From DATCYZ01 sp036526195 (lineage in GTDB: Bacteria; Pseudomonadota; Gammaproteobacteria; Burkholderiales; SG8-39), in contig DATCYZ010000104.1 in assembly GCA_036526195.1 (NCBI GenBank), positions 1 to 28,775 of the forward strand: DNA of 28,775 nt. Direction: 5' to 3'. Below, one piece after another: positions 21,200-28,775 of this stretch (the first letter of the stretch is position 1; the number at the start of each line of letters is the position of its first letter). A model generated the notes under the pieces. That model was not told where the DNA came from. It did not search any database and saw nothing but the letters and a program-made list of their open reading frames with translations. The position numbers and the translations under genes were made by a program.

Positions 21200-21835
21200 T
21201 CAGGCGCGCCAGTGAACGAAATTTCGAAGCAGCCGCAGGCCGGCTGCCTGACTCTTTTCCGGATGGAACTGCACGGCGAAGATGTTATCGCGTGCAACCG
21301 CGCAGGTAAAGGTCACGCCGTAGGCGCAGGTCGCGGCCGTGAGCGCGGCGTCGGCCGGCGCCGGATAGTAGCTGTGCACGAAGTAGAACCGCGAACCCGT
21401 CTCGATGCCGTCCCACAGGGGATGTGCGCGCGCGTGGAACACCTCGTTCCAACCCATGTGCGGCACCTTCAGCACCGTCTCGCCGTCCGCGTGCAGGTGC
21501 GGCGCGGGAAAGCGCGGGACCTGGCCGGCGAGCAGGCCGAGGCCCGGCGTGTCGCCCTCCTCGCCGTGCTCGAACAGCATTTGCATGCCGACGCAGATGC
21601 CGAGGAACGGGCGCGTGCGCGCCGCCTCGAGCACCGCTTCGCGCGCCCCGCTTGCGGCAAGCTGCGCCATGCAGTCGGCCATCGCGCCCTGCCCGGGCAC
21701 GACCACGCGGTCGGCGGATTTCACCTCTTCGGGATCGGAGGTCACGAGGACATGCGCCTCGGGCGCGACGCTGGCGAGGGCCCTGGACACCGAGCGAAGA
21801 TTGCCCATGCCGTAGTCGACGACGGCGATCCGCAT
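21200..21835 (-). CDS. hisH: Imidazole glycerol phosphate synthase, glutaminase subunit
   Basis: A 211-residue class-I glutamine amidotransferase. The catalytic Cys81 is in GICVGMQ, and His191 and Glu193 are in FHPEKS. It opens with MRIAVVDYGMGNLRSV, typical of HisH. It supplies ammonia to HisF. Two adjacent ATGs exist (21838, 21835); I chose the second because GAGG is then five bases away. It follows hisB by 20 bases. Confidence 0.96.
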   Translation of the reverse strand: MRIAVVDYGMGNLRSVSRALASVAPEAHVLVTSDPEEVKSADRVVVPGQGAMADCMAQLAASGAREAVLEAARTRPFLGICVGMQMLFEHGEEGDTPGLGLLAGQVPRFPAPHLHADGETVLKVPHMGWNEVFHARAHPLWDGIETGSRFYFVHSYYPAPADAALTAATCAYGVTFTCAVARDNIFAVQFHPEKSQAAGLRLLRNFVHWRA

Positions 21836-21855
21836 CATTGCCTCGCGCAAGCGTC

Positions 21856-22446
21856 CTAAAGCGTGCCCTTGGTCGAAGGCACGCTGCCCGCGGCGCGCGC
21901 GTCGGCCTCCACCGCCATGCGCAGCGCGCGGCCGAAGGCCTTGAACACCGTCTCGCACTGGTGATGCGCGTTGACACCGGACAGGTTGTCGATGTGCAGC
22001 GTCACCAGCGCATGGTTCACGAAGCCCTGGAAGAACTCGCGCACCAGGTCGACATCGAATTCGCCGATCAGGGCGCGCGTGTACTTGACGTTGTAGACCA
22101 GCCCGGGCCGGCCGGAGAGGTCGACGACCACGCGCGAGAGCGCTTCGTCGAGCGGCACGTAGGCGTGACCGTAGCGGCGCACGCCGGACTTGTCGCCGAT
22201 GGCGCGCGCAAAGGCCTGGCCGAGCGTGATGCCGACGTCTTCCACGGTGTGGTGGGCGTCGATCTCGAGATCGCCCTTCGCCTCGACGTCCAGGTCGAGC
22301 ATGCCGTGGCGCGCTACCTGGTCGAGCATGTGCTCGAGAAACGGGATGCCGGTGGCGAGCGTCGCGCGACCGCTGCCGTCCAGGTCCAGGCGGACGCGGA
22401 TCTGCGTTTCCTTGGTGTTGCGCGAGACGTCTGCGGATCGGGTCAC
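21856..22446 (-). CDS. hisB: Imidazoleglycerol-phosphate dehydratase
   Basis: A 196-residue monofunctional HisB. The manganese-binding motifs are DAHHTVEDVG and NAHHQCETVFKA, with another His in FLEHMLDQ. It removes water from imidazole glycerol phosphate. It lacks the histidinol-phosphatase domain of the enteric fusion, so a separate phosphatase (HisN type) must be encoded elsewhere. Its ATG overlaps the hisC stop in ATGA (22443-22446). Confidence 0.97.
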   Translation of the reverse strand: MTRSADVSRNTKETQIRVRLDLDGSGRATLATGIPFLEHMLDQVARHGMLDLDVEAKGDLEIDAHHTVEDVGITLGQAFARAIGDKSGVRRYGHAYVPLDEALSRVVVDLSGRPGLVYNVKYTRALIGEFDVDLVREFFQGFVNHALVTLHIDNLSGVNAHHQCETVFKAFGRALRMAVEADARAAGSVPSTKGTL

Positions 22447-23510
22447 AGCACTTCCTTCAGGGCACTGAGGAGTATACGGTTTTCCTCGGGCGTGCCGACC
22501 GTGATGCGCAGGCAGTGCGCGAGCATCGGGTGCGCGCCGTGGAAGTTTCGCACCAGCACGCCTTGCGCGCGCAGACCCTCATAGGCGCGCGGCGCGTCCG
22601 GCACGCGCAGCAGGAAGAAATTCGCGTCGGAGGGAAAGACCGTCACCCCGGGCAGCGCCGCAAGCGCGCGGCCGAGCGGCGCGCGCTCGGCGAGCACCGC
22701 GTCGGCCTGCGCCTGCAGCACGTCCAGGCGCTCGAGCACATAGAGCGCGGCCGCCTGGGTCAGCACGTTGACGTTGTAGGCCTGGCGCACCTTGTTGAAC
22801 TCGCGGATCCAGTCCGGCCGGCCGGCAAGGTAGCCGAGCCGGATCCCGGCCAGCCCGAGCTTCGACACGGTGCGCATCACCGCGAGGTTCGGGAACGTGG
22901 CGAGGCGCTCGAGGAAGGTCTTTCTCGCGAACACGTGGTAGGCCTCGTCGAGCACCACCAGTCCGGGCGCGGCGCGCAGCACGGCTTCGACGTCCGCCTC
23001 GCCATACAGGTTGCCGGTGGGATTGTTCGGGTAGGCGAGGAACACCACGGCGGGACGGTGCGTCGCGATCGCCGCGAGCAGGGCGTCCCGGTCGAGCGAA
23101 AAATCCGGCTTCAGCGGCACGCCGACGGCCTTCATCCCGGAGAGGATGGCGTTCATCCGGTACATGACGAAGGTCGGTTCCGGGTAGACCATGACCGCGC
23201 CCGGCCGGGCCAGCGCGAAGGTGATGATCTGGATCAGGTCGTCCGACCCGTTGCCGAGCAGGAGTTCCATGCCCGCGGGCACGCCCATGCGGCGCGCGAG
23301 CGACTCGCGCAGCAGCCTGCCGGTCGGCTCGGGATAACGATTGACGTCGACGCGGGCAAGCGCCTCCGCAAGGCCGCGACGCATCGCGTCGGGCATCGAA
23401 TACGGGTTCTCCATGGCATCGAGCTTCACCATGCCTTCGGCCTCGGCCACGTGGTAGGCGGCGAGCGCGAGGATTTCCGGACGCACCAGGGTCGATGGAT
23501 CGAGCGTCAT
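22443..23510 (-). CDS. hisC: Histidinol-phosphate aminotransferase
   Basis: A 355-residue fold-type I aminotransferase using pyridoxal phosphate. The Schiff-base lysine is Lys217 in TVSKLGLAGIRLGYL; PNNPTGN (161-167) and DEAY (188-191) are the cofactor-binding segments. It converts imidazole acetol phosphate to histidinol phosphate. Position between hisD and hisB, with four-base overlaps on both sides, confirms HisC over related aromatic aminotransferases. Confidence 0.96.
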   Translation of the reverse strand: MTLDPSTLVRPEILALAAYHVAEAEGMVKLDAMENPYSMPDAMRRGLAEALARVDVNRYPEPTGRLLRESLARRMGVPAGMELLLGNGSDDLIQIITFALARPGAVMVYPEPTFVMYRMNAILSGMKAVGVPLKPDFSLDRDALLAAIATHRPAVVFLAYPNNPTGNLYGEADVEAVLRAAPGLVVLDEAYHVFARKTFLERLATFPNLAVMRTVSKLGLAGIRLGYLAGRPDWIREFNKVRQAYNVNVLTQAAALYVLERLDVLQAQADAVLAERAPLGRALAALPGVTVFPSDANFFLLRVPDAPRAYEGLRAQGVLVRNFHGAHPMLAHCLRITVGTPEENRILLSALKEVL

Positions 23511-24814
23511 GGCGCCGTCGCCTTCATGCGGAACTGCGCGGCGCGCGCATGCGCGGGCAGGCCCTCGCCCTCGGCAAGCCGCGAGGCGATGCGCCCGAGG
23601 CGGTCGGCCGCGTCGGCGCCGGCCTCGATCACGCTGGTGCGCTTCTGGAAGTCGTAGACCCCGAGCGGCGAGGAAAACCGGGCGGTGCCGGCGGTGGGCA
23701 GCACGTGGTTCGGCCCGGCGCAGTAATCGCCCAGCGCCTCGGAGGTCCAGCGCCCAAGGAAGATCGCGCCGGCGTTACGCAGCTTCGGCAGCCAGGCCCG
23801 CGGATCCTCGACCGAGAGTTCGAGGTGCTCGGGCGCGATGCGGTTGGCGATCGCGCAGGCCTCTTCGAGGTCGCGCGTCTCGATCAGCGCGCCGCGCGCG
23901 CCAAGCGAGGCTTCGATCACCGCGCGGCGCGGCATCCCGGGGAGGAGGCGATCGATCGACGCCCGCACCGCGTCCAGCCAGGCGGCGTCGGGCGAGAGCA
24001 GGATCGATTGCGCGACCTCGTCGTGTTCGGCCTGGGAGAACAGGTCCATCGCCACCCAGTCCGCCGGCGTCGAGCCGTCGCCGATGATCAGGATCTCGGA
24101 GGGCCCGGCGATCATGTCGATCCCCACCTGGCCGAAGACCCGGCGCTTCGCCGCGGCGACATAGGCGTTGCCGGGACCGACGATCTTGTCGACGGCCGGG
24201 ATCGAAGCCGTGCCGAAGGCGAGCGCCGCAATGGCCTGCGCGCCGCCGATCGCGATCATGCGGTCCACGCCTGCAAGCGCCGCCGCCGCGAGCACCAGCG
24301 CATTGCGCTCGCCGCCCGGAGTCGGGCTCACCATGACCAGTTCCACGACGCCCGCGACCTTCGCCGGTATCGCGTTCATCAGGACCGTCGAGGGATACGC
24401 CGCCTTGCCGCCCGGGACGTAAAGCCCGACCCGGTGGATCGGCGTGACGCGCTGGCCGAGCCGGACCCCCTCGGCATCGGTGTATTCCCACGAGTCCGCG
24501 CGCTGGCGCTCGTGGAACGCGCGCACCCGGGCGGCGGCGGCGCGCAGGGCGGCGGCATCCTCCGCCGGCAGGGCGGCGAGCGCGGCCTCGAGCGCCGCGC
24601 GCGGCACCTCGAGTTCGGCGAGCGAGGCCGCCTCGAGCCGGTCGAAGCGCCGGGTGTACTCGAGGACCGCGAGATCGCCGCGCGCGCGCACGTCCGCAAT
24701 GATGTCGCGCACCACGCGCTCGACCGCATCGTCCTGCGCGGCGTCGTAACGCGTGAGCAAGCCGAGCGCGGCGTCGAAGCCGGGGTCGCGCGAGGACCAG
24801 CGCCGCAGCATCAT
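23507..24814 (-). CDS. hisD: Histidinol dehydrogenase
   Basis: A 435-residue HisD, a zinc enzyme that oxidises histidinol to histidine with two NAD. The active-site Glu329-His330 pair is in RIAPEHLELS, and QAEHDE (261-266) carries zinc ligands. The family blocks PGGKAAYPSTVLMN, GPGNAYVAAAK, AGPSE and TAGTARFSSPLGVYDF are present. Both ends overlap neighbours by four bases. Confidence 0.97.
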   Translation of the reverse strand: MMLRRWSSRDPGFDAALGLLTRYDAAQDDAVERVVRDIIADVRARGDLAVLEYTRRFDRLEAASLAELEVPRAALEAALAALPAEDAAALRAAAARVRAFHERQRADSWEYTDAEGVRLGQRVTPIHRVGLYVPGGKAAYPSTVLMNAIPAKVAGVVELVMVSPTPGGERNALVLAAAALAGVDRMIAIGGAQAIAALAFGTASIPAVDKIVGPGNAYVAAAKRRVFGQVGIDMIAGPSEILIIGDGSTPADWVAMDLFSQAEHDEVAQSILLSPDAAWLDAVRASIDRLLPGMPRRAVIEASLGARGALIETRDLEEACAIANRIAPEHLELSVEDPRAWLPKLRNAGAIFLGRWTSEALGDYCAGPNHVLPTAGTARFSSPLGVYDFQKRTSVIEAGADAADRLGRIASRLAEGEGLPAHARAAQFRMKATAP

Positions 24815-25461
24815 CGCGCGCCCCCGGCGGGTGCCGCGAACGCCTCGATCAACGGCTGCAACTGCGCGCGCCGGGTCTTCAGCGCCGCCTGATTGACGAT
24901 GAGGCGGGAAGACACCTGCATGATCTCTTCGACCGCGACGAGGTTGTTCGCCTTCAGCGTATGGCCGGTGGACACGAGGTCGACGATGGCATCCGCCAGC
25001 CCCACCAGGGGCGCCAGTTCCATCGAGCCATACAGCCGGATCAGGTCGACGTGCACGCCCTTGGCGGAGAAGTGCGCGTGCGCGGTGCGCACGTATTTCG
25101 TCGCGACGCGCAGGCGGGCGCCCTGCCGCACGGCGGCCGCATAGTCGAAATCCCGGCGCACCGCCACCATCATGCGGCAGCGCGCGATGCCCAGATCCAC
25201 CGGCTGGTACAAGCCCTCGCCGCCGTGCTCGACCAGCACGTCGCGCCCGGCGATGCCGAGATCGGCGCCGCCATGCTGCACGTAGGTGGGCGTGTCCGAG
25301 GCGCGCACGATGATCAGTTGCACGTCGCGCCGCCGGGTGGGGACAATCAGCTTGCGCGAGGACTCAGGGTCCTCGCGCGGCGCCAGGCCCGCGCGCGCGA
25401 GCAGGGGCAACGTCTCCTCGAGGATCCGTCCCTTCGACAGCGCGATGCGGAGTGGAGCCAT
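24811..25461 (-). CDS. hisG: ATP phosphoribosyltransferase, short form
   Basis: A 216-residue short-form HisG, the first enzyme of histidine synthesis, joining ATP and PRPP. It opens with LRIALSKGRILEETLPLL; DLGIAGRDVLVEH and the late DAIVDLVSTGHTLKANNL (phosphate-loop region) are conserved. The C-terminal histidine-binding domain of the long form (about 290 residues) is absent. The enzyme should therefore need HisZ as regulatory partner; hisZ is not in the window. It is the first his gene. Confidence 0.96.
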   Translation of the reverse strand: MAPLRIALSKGRILEETLPLLARAGLAPREDPESSRKLIVPTRRRDVQLIIVRASDTPTYVQHGGADLGIAGRDVLVEHGGEGLYQPVDLGIARCRMMVAVRRDFDYAAAVRQGARLRVATKYVRTAHAHFSAKGVHVDLIRLYGSMELAPLVGLADAIVDLVSTGHTLKANNLVAVEEIMQVSSRLIVNQAALKTRRAQLQPLIEAFAAPAGGAR

Positions 25462-25482
25462 GGCTCGGGCGAAAAGGGTGGA

Positions 25483-25488
25483 ATTTTA
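25483..25488 (-). promoter_or_regulatory. Candidate -10 element ahead of hisG
   Basis: TAAAAT on the minus strand, 22 bases before the hisG ATG, is the only AT-rich hexamer in the 68-base murA-hisG gap. No TTGACA-like box stands 16-18 bases upstream, so the promoter would be weak or activator-dependent. Read-through from murA is also possible. Confidence 0.4.
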
Positions 25489-25506
25489 CCGCACGGCAGG
25501 GACTGC

Positions 25507-25521
25507 CCCGGCGCGGCCGGG
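25507..25521 (-). terminator. Short GC hairpin after murA
   Basis: CCCGGC (25507-25512) and GCCGGG (25516-25521) can pair around a three-base loop, eight bases after the murA stop. There is no U-run, so termination would be poor; it may only mark the boundary between the murA and his segments. Confidence 0.25.
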
Positions 25522-25529
25522 TCCTGCGA

Positions 25530-26786
25530 TCAGCGCACGCGCGTGACCTGCGCGCCGAGCGCCGCGAGCTTTTCCTCGAGGCGCTCGTAGCCGCGGTCGA
25601 GGTGGTAGATCCGGTCGATCAGCGTTTCGCCCTGCGCGGCAAGGCCGGCGATCACCAGGCTCGCCGAGGCGCGCAGGTCGGTCGCCATGACGTGCGCCCC
25701 CTGCAGGCCCTCGACCCCGCGAACGATCGCGGTATGCCCGTCGATCGAGATGTCGGCGCCGAGGCGCTGCAATTCGATCGCGTGCATGAAGCGGTTCTCG
25801 AAGATCGTCTCGCTGATCACGCCGGTGCCCTCGGCCACCGCATCGAGCGCCATCATCTGCGCCTGCATGTCGGTGGCGAAACCGGGATAGGGCGCGGTGC
25901 GCAGGTCGACGGCCTGCGGACGCCGCGCCATTTCGATCTCGATCGCGTCCGGACCGACGCTGAGGCGCGCGCCGGCTTCGCGCAGCTTCTCCAGCGTGGC
26001 CTCGAGCGTGGCGGCGGCGGCCCCCAGCAGCCGCACCCGGCCGCCGCTTGCCGCGGTCGCCGCGAGGTAGGTGCCGGTCTCGATGCGGTCCGGCATCACC
26101 CGGTGCGTGACCCCGCCGAGCGCCTCGACGCCGCGAATGCGGATGGTGTCGGTGCCCGCGCCCTCGATGCGCGCGCCCATCGCGATCAGGCAGCGCGCGA
26201 GATCGACCACCTCGGGTTCGCGCGCCGCGTTCTCGAGCAGGGTTTCACCCTCCGCCAGCGTCGCCGCCATCATCAGGTTCTCGGTGCCGGTGACGGTGAC
26301 GAGGTCCATGACGATGCGCGCGCCCTGCAGCCGGCCGGCCTGCGCAATCATGTCGCCGTGCTCGACGGAGATCGTCGCGCCCATGGCCTGCAAGCCCTTG
26401 ATGTGCTGGTCCACGGGTCGCAGCCCGATGGCGCACCCGCCGGGGAGCGACACCCGCGCCCGGCCGCTGCGCGCGAGCAGGGGGCCGAGCACCAGCACAG
26501 AGGCGCGCATGGTGCGCACCAGTTCGTACGGCGCCACCGGGTCCGTGATGTCCGCGGCGCGCAGCACGAGCGTCCCGCCCGCCTGCAAGGGCCCGACTTC
26601 GACCCCCATGCGCGAGAGCAGGCGCCCCATGGTGCCGACGTCCATCAGGCTCGGCACGTTCTCGAGCGTGCACGCTTCGCGCGTCAGCAAGGCGGCGCAG
26701 AGGATGGGCAGTGCGGCGTTCTTGGCCCCGGACACCCGGACTTCGCCCTCGAGCGGACGCCCGCCGACGATGCGCAGCTTATCCAT
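25530..26786 (-). CDS. murA: UDP-N-acetylglucosamine 1-carboxyvinyltransferase
   Basis: A 418-residue MurA, committing UDP-GlcNAc to peptidoglycan synthesis with phosphoenolpyruvate. The catalytic cysteine is Cys118 in LPGGCAIG, the target of fosfomycin in this family. Lys22-Asn23 in SGAKNAALP is the substrate-binding pair, and the closing domain shows TDLRASASLVIAGLAA. The ATG overlaps the end of the upstream BolA-family gene by eight bases. Confidence 0.97.
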   Translation of the reverse strand: MDKLRIVGGRPLEGEVRVSGAKNAALPILCAALLTREACTLENVPSLMDVGTMGRLLSRMGVEVGPLQAGGTLVLRAADITDPVAPYELVRTMRASVLVLGPLLARSGRARVSLPGGCAIGLRPVDQHIKGLQAMGATISVEHGDMIAQAGRLQGARIVMDLVTVTGTENLMMAATLAEGETLLENAAREPEVVDLARCLIAMGARIEGAGTDTIRIRGVEALGGVTHRVMPDRIETGTYLAATAASGGRVRLLGAAAATLEATLEKLREAGARLSVGPDAIEIEMARRPQAVDLRTAPYPGFATDMQAQMMALDAVAEGTGVISETIFENRFMHAIELQRLGADISIDGHTAIVRGVEGLQGAHVMATDLRASASLVIAGLAAQGETLIDRIYHLDRGYERLEEKLAALGAQVTRVR

Positions 26787-27018
26787 TGTCCTGCCATTCG
26801 CCGGGCGTCAGCGTCCGCATGGAGAGCGCGTGGATCTCCTCGCGCATGCGATCGCCGAGCGCGGCGTACACCAGCTGGTGGCGCTGGATCCGGCTCTTGC
26901 CCTCGAAGGCCGCGGACACCACGACCGCCTGGAAGTGCTGGCCGTCGCCGAGGACTTCGAGATGGTCGCAGGCAAGACCTGCCGCGATCCCCGTTTTCAC
27001 GCTGTCCGGTGTCACCAT
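26779..27018 (-). CDS. ibaG: BolA/IbaG family protein
   Basis: A 79-residue BolA-family protein of the IbaG (YrbA) type. The conserved region contains HLEVLGDGQHFQAVVVSAAFEGKSRIQRHQLVYAALGDRM, with the invariant His of the C-terminal helix and an N-terminal Cys-Asp-His. Such proteins pair with monothiol glutaredoxins in iron-sulfur handling. I placed the start at MVTPDSV (27018), giving normal length. The BolA-murA junction is conserved in beta- and gammaproteobacteria. Confidence 0.92.
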   Translation of the reverse strand: MVTPDSVKTGIAAGLACDHLEVLGDGQHFQAVVVSAAFEGKSRIQRHQLVYAALGDRMREEIHALSMRTLTPGEWQDNG

Positions 27019-27023
27019 CCGCC

Positions 27024-27779
27024 CTACCCCCGAAGTTTGTAACCGCTCGCCAGCATGGCAAGCGTGCCTGCGGCAAGCAGGCAGAAGCTTAGCGCGACCA
27101 CGGCCAGGCTGGCGCCCGGCGCGACGTCGGACACGCCGAAGAACCCGTAGCGAAAGCCGTCGATCAGGTAGAAGAACGGGTTTGCATGCGACAGCGTCTG
27201 CCACGGCTCGGGCAGCGAGCGGATCGAGTAGAAGACGCCGGAGAGCATGGTGAGCGGCAGGATGAGGAAGTTCTGGAACCCCGCGATCTGGTCGAATTTT
27301 TCCGCCCAGATGCCCGCGATCAGGCCCAGGGTGCCGAGCAGCGCCCCGCCGAGGATCGCGAATGCCAGCGACCAGAGCGGCGCCTCCCAGCGCAGGTCGA
27401 CCAGCGCCATCGTCACCAGCAGCACCCCGCCGCCGACCACCAGGCCGCGAATGATCGCGGCGATCACGTACGCGCCGAAGAACTCGACATGCGAGATCGG
27501 CGGCAGGAGAACGAAGACCAGGTTTCCGGTCACGCGCGACTGGATCAGGCTGGACGAGGCGTTGGCGAAAGCGTTCTGCAGCACGCTCATCATGACGAGG
27601 CCCGGCACGAGGAACGCGGTATAGCCGACGCCGGGGTAGACCGTCACCCGGCCCTCGAGCGCGTGGGAGAAGATCACGAGATAGAGCAGCGCGGTCAGCA
27701 CCGGCGCGGCCACGGTCTGGAAGCTCACTTTCCAGAAGCGCAGCAGTTCCTTGTACAGCAGCGTGCCGAATCCGGTCAC
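27024..27779 (-). CDS. ABC-2 type transporter permease (YadH-like)
   Basis: A 251-residue ABC-2 family membrane protein with about six hydrophobic segments. Typical features are the N-terminal amphipathic YKELLRFWKVS, YTAFLVPGLVMMSVLQNAFANASSSLI and the late PLTMLSGVFYSIRSLPEPWQ. It pairs with the ATPase gene whose end it overlaps by four bases. The cargo is unknown; the family resembles E. coli YadGH. Confidence 0.92.
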   Translation of the reverse strand: MTGFGTLLYKELLRFWKVSFQTVAAPVLTALLYLVIFSHALEGRVTVYPGVGYTAFLVPGLVMMSVLQNAFANASSSLIQSRVTGNLVFVLLPPISHVEFFGAYVIAAIIRGLVVGGGVLLVTMALVDLRWEAPLWSLAFAILGGALLGTLGLIAGIWAEKFDQIAGFQNFLILPLTMLSGVFYSIRSLPEPWQTLSHANPFFYLIDGFRYGFFGVSDVAPGASLAVVALSFCLLAAGTLAMLASGYKLRG

Positions 27780-28675
27780 TTGCGCTCCATCAAGCGGAGA
27801 AACACGTCCTCGAGGTCAGGGGGCTGCACCTCGAGCTCGACGATCGCCAGCCCGGCCTCGCGCAGCCGTGCGAGCGCCAGTTCGAGCGCGCGCGCGTCGC
27901 CGAGCCGGAGCGTGAAGTAATTGCCGTCCTGCGAGATCACCTCGGCGGGAAACGGCTCGGGCAGGCGGTCCGTCTCGAGCTGCAGCCGCAACTGCAGCCC
28001 TGAGAAGGTGTCGAGCAGGTTGCGCGTGGAATCGAGCGCGACGACGCGACCGGCCTTGAGCATGGCGATGCGGCTGCAGTGCCGCTCGGCCTCCTCGAGG
28101 TAGTGCGTCGTCAGGACGATGGTGTGTCCATCGCGGTTGAGCCTGCGCACGAACTGCCACAGCCCCTGCCGCAGTTCCACGTCCACCCCTGCCGTGGGTT
28201 CGTCCAGCACGATGACCGGCGGCTTGTGCACCAGCGCCTGCGCGACCAGCACGCGGCGTTTCATGCCGCCGGACAGCGCGCGCATGTTCACGTCCGCTTT
28301 CGAGCCGAGGTCGAGGTGATGAAGAATCTCGTCGATCCAGGCGTCGTTCCTGCGCAGGCCGAAGTAACCCGACTGGATGCGCAGCGTTTCCCGCACCGTG
28401 AAGAACGGATCGAACACCAGTTCCTGCGGGACCACGCCAAGCATGCGACGCGAGCGCCGGTAGTCCTTCACCACGTCGGCGCCCATGACCGACACCCGCC
28501 CGGCGCTCGGCCTGGCCAGGCCGGCAATGACGTTGATCAGGGTCGTTTTTCCCGCCCCGTTCGGGCCGAGCAGCGCGAAGAACTCGCCTTCGCGCACCGT
28601 CAGGCTCACGCCGGCGAGCGCCTCCAGCGCGCCATAGCGCTTGACCACCTCCACGACTTCAATGGCGGCAGGCAT
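27776..28675 (-). CDS. ABC transporter ATP-binding protein (YadG-like)
   Basis: A 299-residue ATPase of the ABC-2 class. Walker A is GPNGAGKTT (37-45), the signature LSGGM (134-138), Walker B VIVLDEP (154-160) and the H-loop TTHY near 194. A C-terminal extension of about 80 residues (from QLRLQLETD) is normal for this group. The pair is conserved upstream of the BolA-murA-his segment, and the export substrate is not known. Confidence 0.94.
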   Translation of the reverse strand: MPAAIEVVEVVKRYGALEALAGVSLTVREGEFFALLGPNGAGKTTLINVIAGLARPSAGRVSVMGADVVKDYRRSRRMLGVVPQELVFDPFFTVRETLRIQSGYFGLRRNDAWIDEILHHLDLGSKADVNMRALSGGMKRRVLVAQALVHKPPVIVLDEPTAGVDVELRQGLWQFVRRLNRDGHTIVLTTHYLEEAERHCSRIAMLKAGRVVALDSTRNLLDTFSGLQLRLQLETDRLPEPFPAEVISQDGNYFTLRLGDARALELALARLREAGLAIVELEVQPPDLEDVFLRLMERK

Positions 28676-28728
28676 GGAGGGGTACGGGACCGGGCCGAAC
28701 GAACACCGGGCAGACCCGGCGAAAACGC

Positions 28729-28775
28729 TCAGTGCGCCGACGGCGCTCCGTTCAGCAGGCCATCGACCCCGTACA
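28729..28775 (-). CDS. 3' end of a gene cut by the window edge, possibly a STAS-domain (MlaB-like) protein
   Basis: Only 14 codons and a TGA stop are visible, ending YGVDGLLNGAPSAH. A terminal YGV-x-x-LL is seen at the end of STAS-domain proteins. In betaproteobacteria an MlaB-like STAS gene commonly lies just upstream of this ABC pair, so that is my guess. The visible part alone is too short to be sure. A CCGGG/CCCGG hairpin lies in the 53-base gap before the ATPase gene. Confidence 0.4.
   Translation of the reverse strand, partial: YGVDGLLNGAPSAH

Noticed and set aside
25452..27092. Plus-strand frame of 546 codons antisense to murA and ibaG
   Set aside because: Same reason: MurA with its active-site Cys is unmistakable on the other strand, and the antisense product is compositionally biased.

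Overview
This is a GC-rich (roughly 70 %) chromosomal segment that looks betaproteobacterial. The strongest evidence is gene order. hisGDCBHAFIE runs into a HIT-family gene and tatABC, with a DegS-like protease and a Nif3-family gene beside them, followed by petABC and sspAB. Upstream of the his genes lie murA, a BolA-family gene, an ABC exporter pair and the end of what may be a STAS-domain gene. This is the layout known from Burkholderiales, Rhodocyclales and related groups. No insertion sequence, phage gene, CRISPR array or rRNA was seen.

Left part, plus strand (1-6138): the 3' end of fadH (2,4-dienoyl-CoA reductase), then a short AT-rich spacer with a near-perfect palindrome. After it comes a tight run of moxR-type AAA+ ATPase, DUF58 protein, TgpA-like membrane transglutaminase and cofD. 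CofD builds the core of the deazaflavin cofactor F420, which is uncommon in betaproteobacteria, and no other F420 gene is in the window. A G/C hairpin spans the tgpA stop codon and lies just ahead of the cofD start.

Middle part (6135-10903): aceE, a homodimeric pyruvate-dehydrogenase-type E1, lies alone on the minus strand, and its stop codon overlaps that of cofD within a CTAG. A divergent HDOD signalling gene carries an apparent frameshift. A secreted protein made of eight 42-residue TPR units starts 13 bases after a tRNA-Thr(UGU) gene on the same strand.

Right part: sspB, sspA and petCBA (cytochrome bc1) are on the minus strand, with a clear sigma-70 promoter ahead of petA. A Nif3-family gene diverges from a plus-strand DegS-like protease. 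From 16952 to the window end all genes are on the minus strand. In transcription order these are the ABC ATPase and permease, BolA-family ibaG, murA, the nine his genes (complete from HisG to HisE, with HisG in its short, HisZ-dependent form), hinT, tatA, tatB and tatC. Many junctions are 4-base ATGA or GTGA overlaps, implying translational coupling. The exceptions are a 105-base gap with a 30-base-period repeat between hisH and hisA, and a strong hairpin between tatA and tatB. The Rieske protein encoded by petA has a twin-arginine signal, so the nearby tat genes probably encode its insertion machinery.

Most of the right half is conserved housekeeping. The more unusual material is cofD attached to the MoxR/DUF58/transglutaminase module, the orphan aceE, the frameshifted HDOD gene and the tRNA-linked TPR gene.
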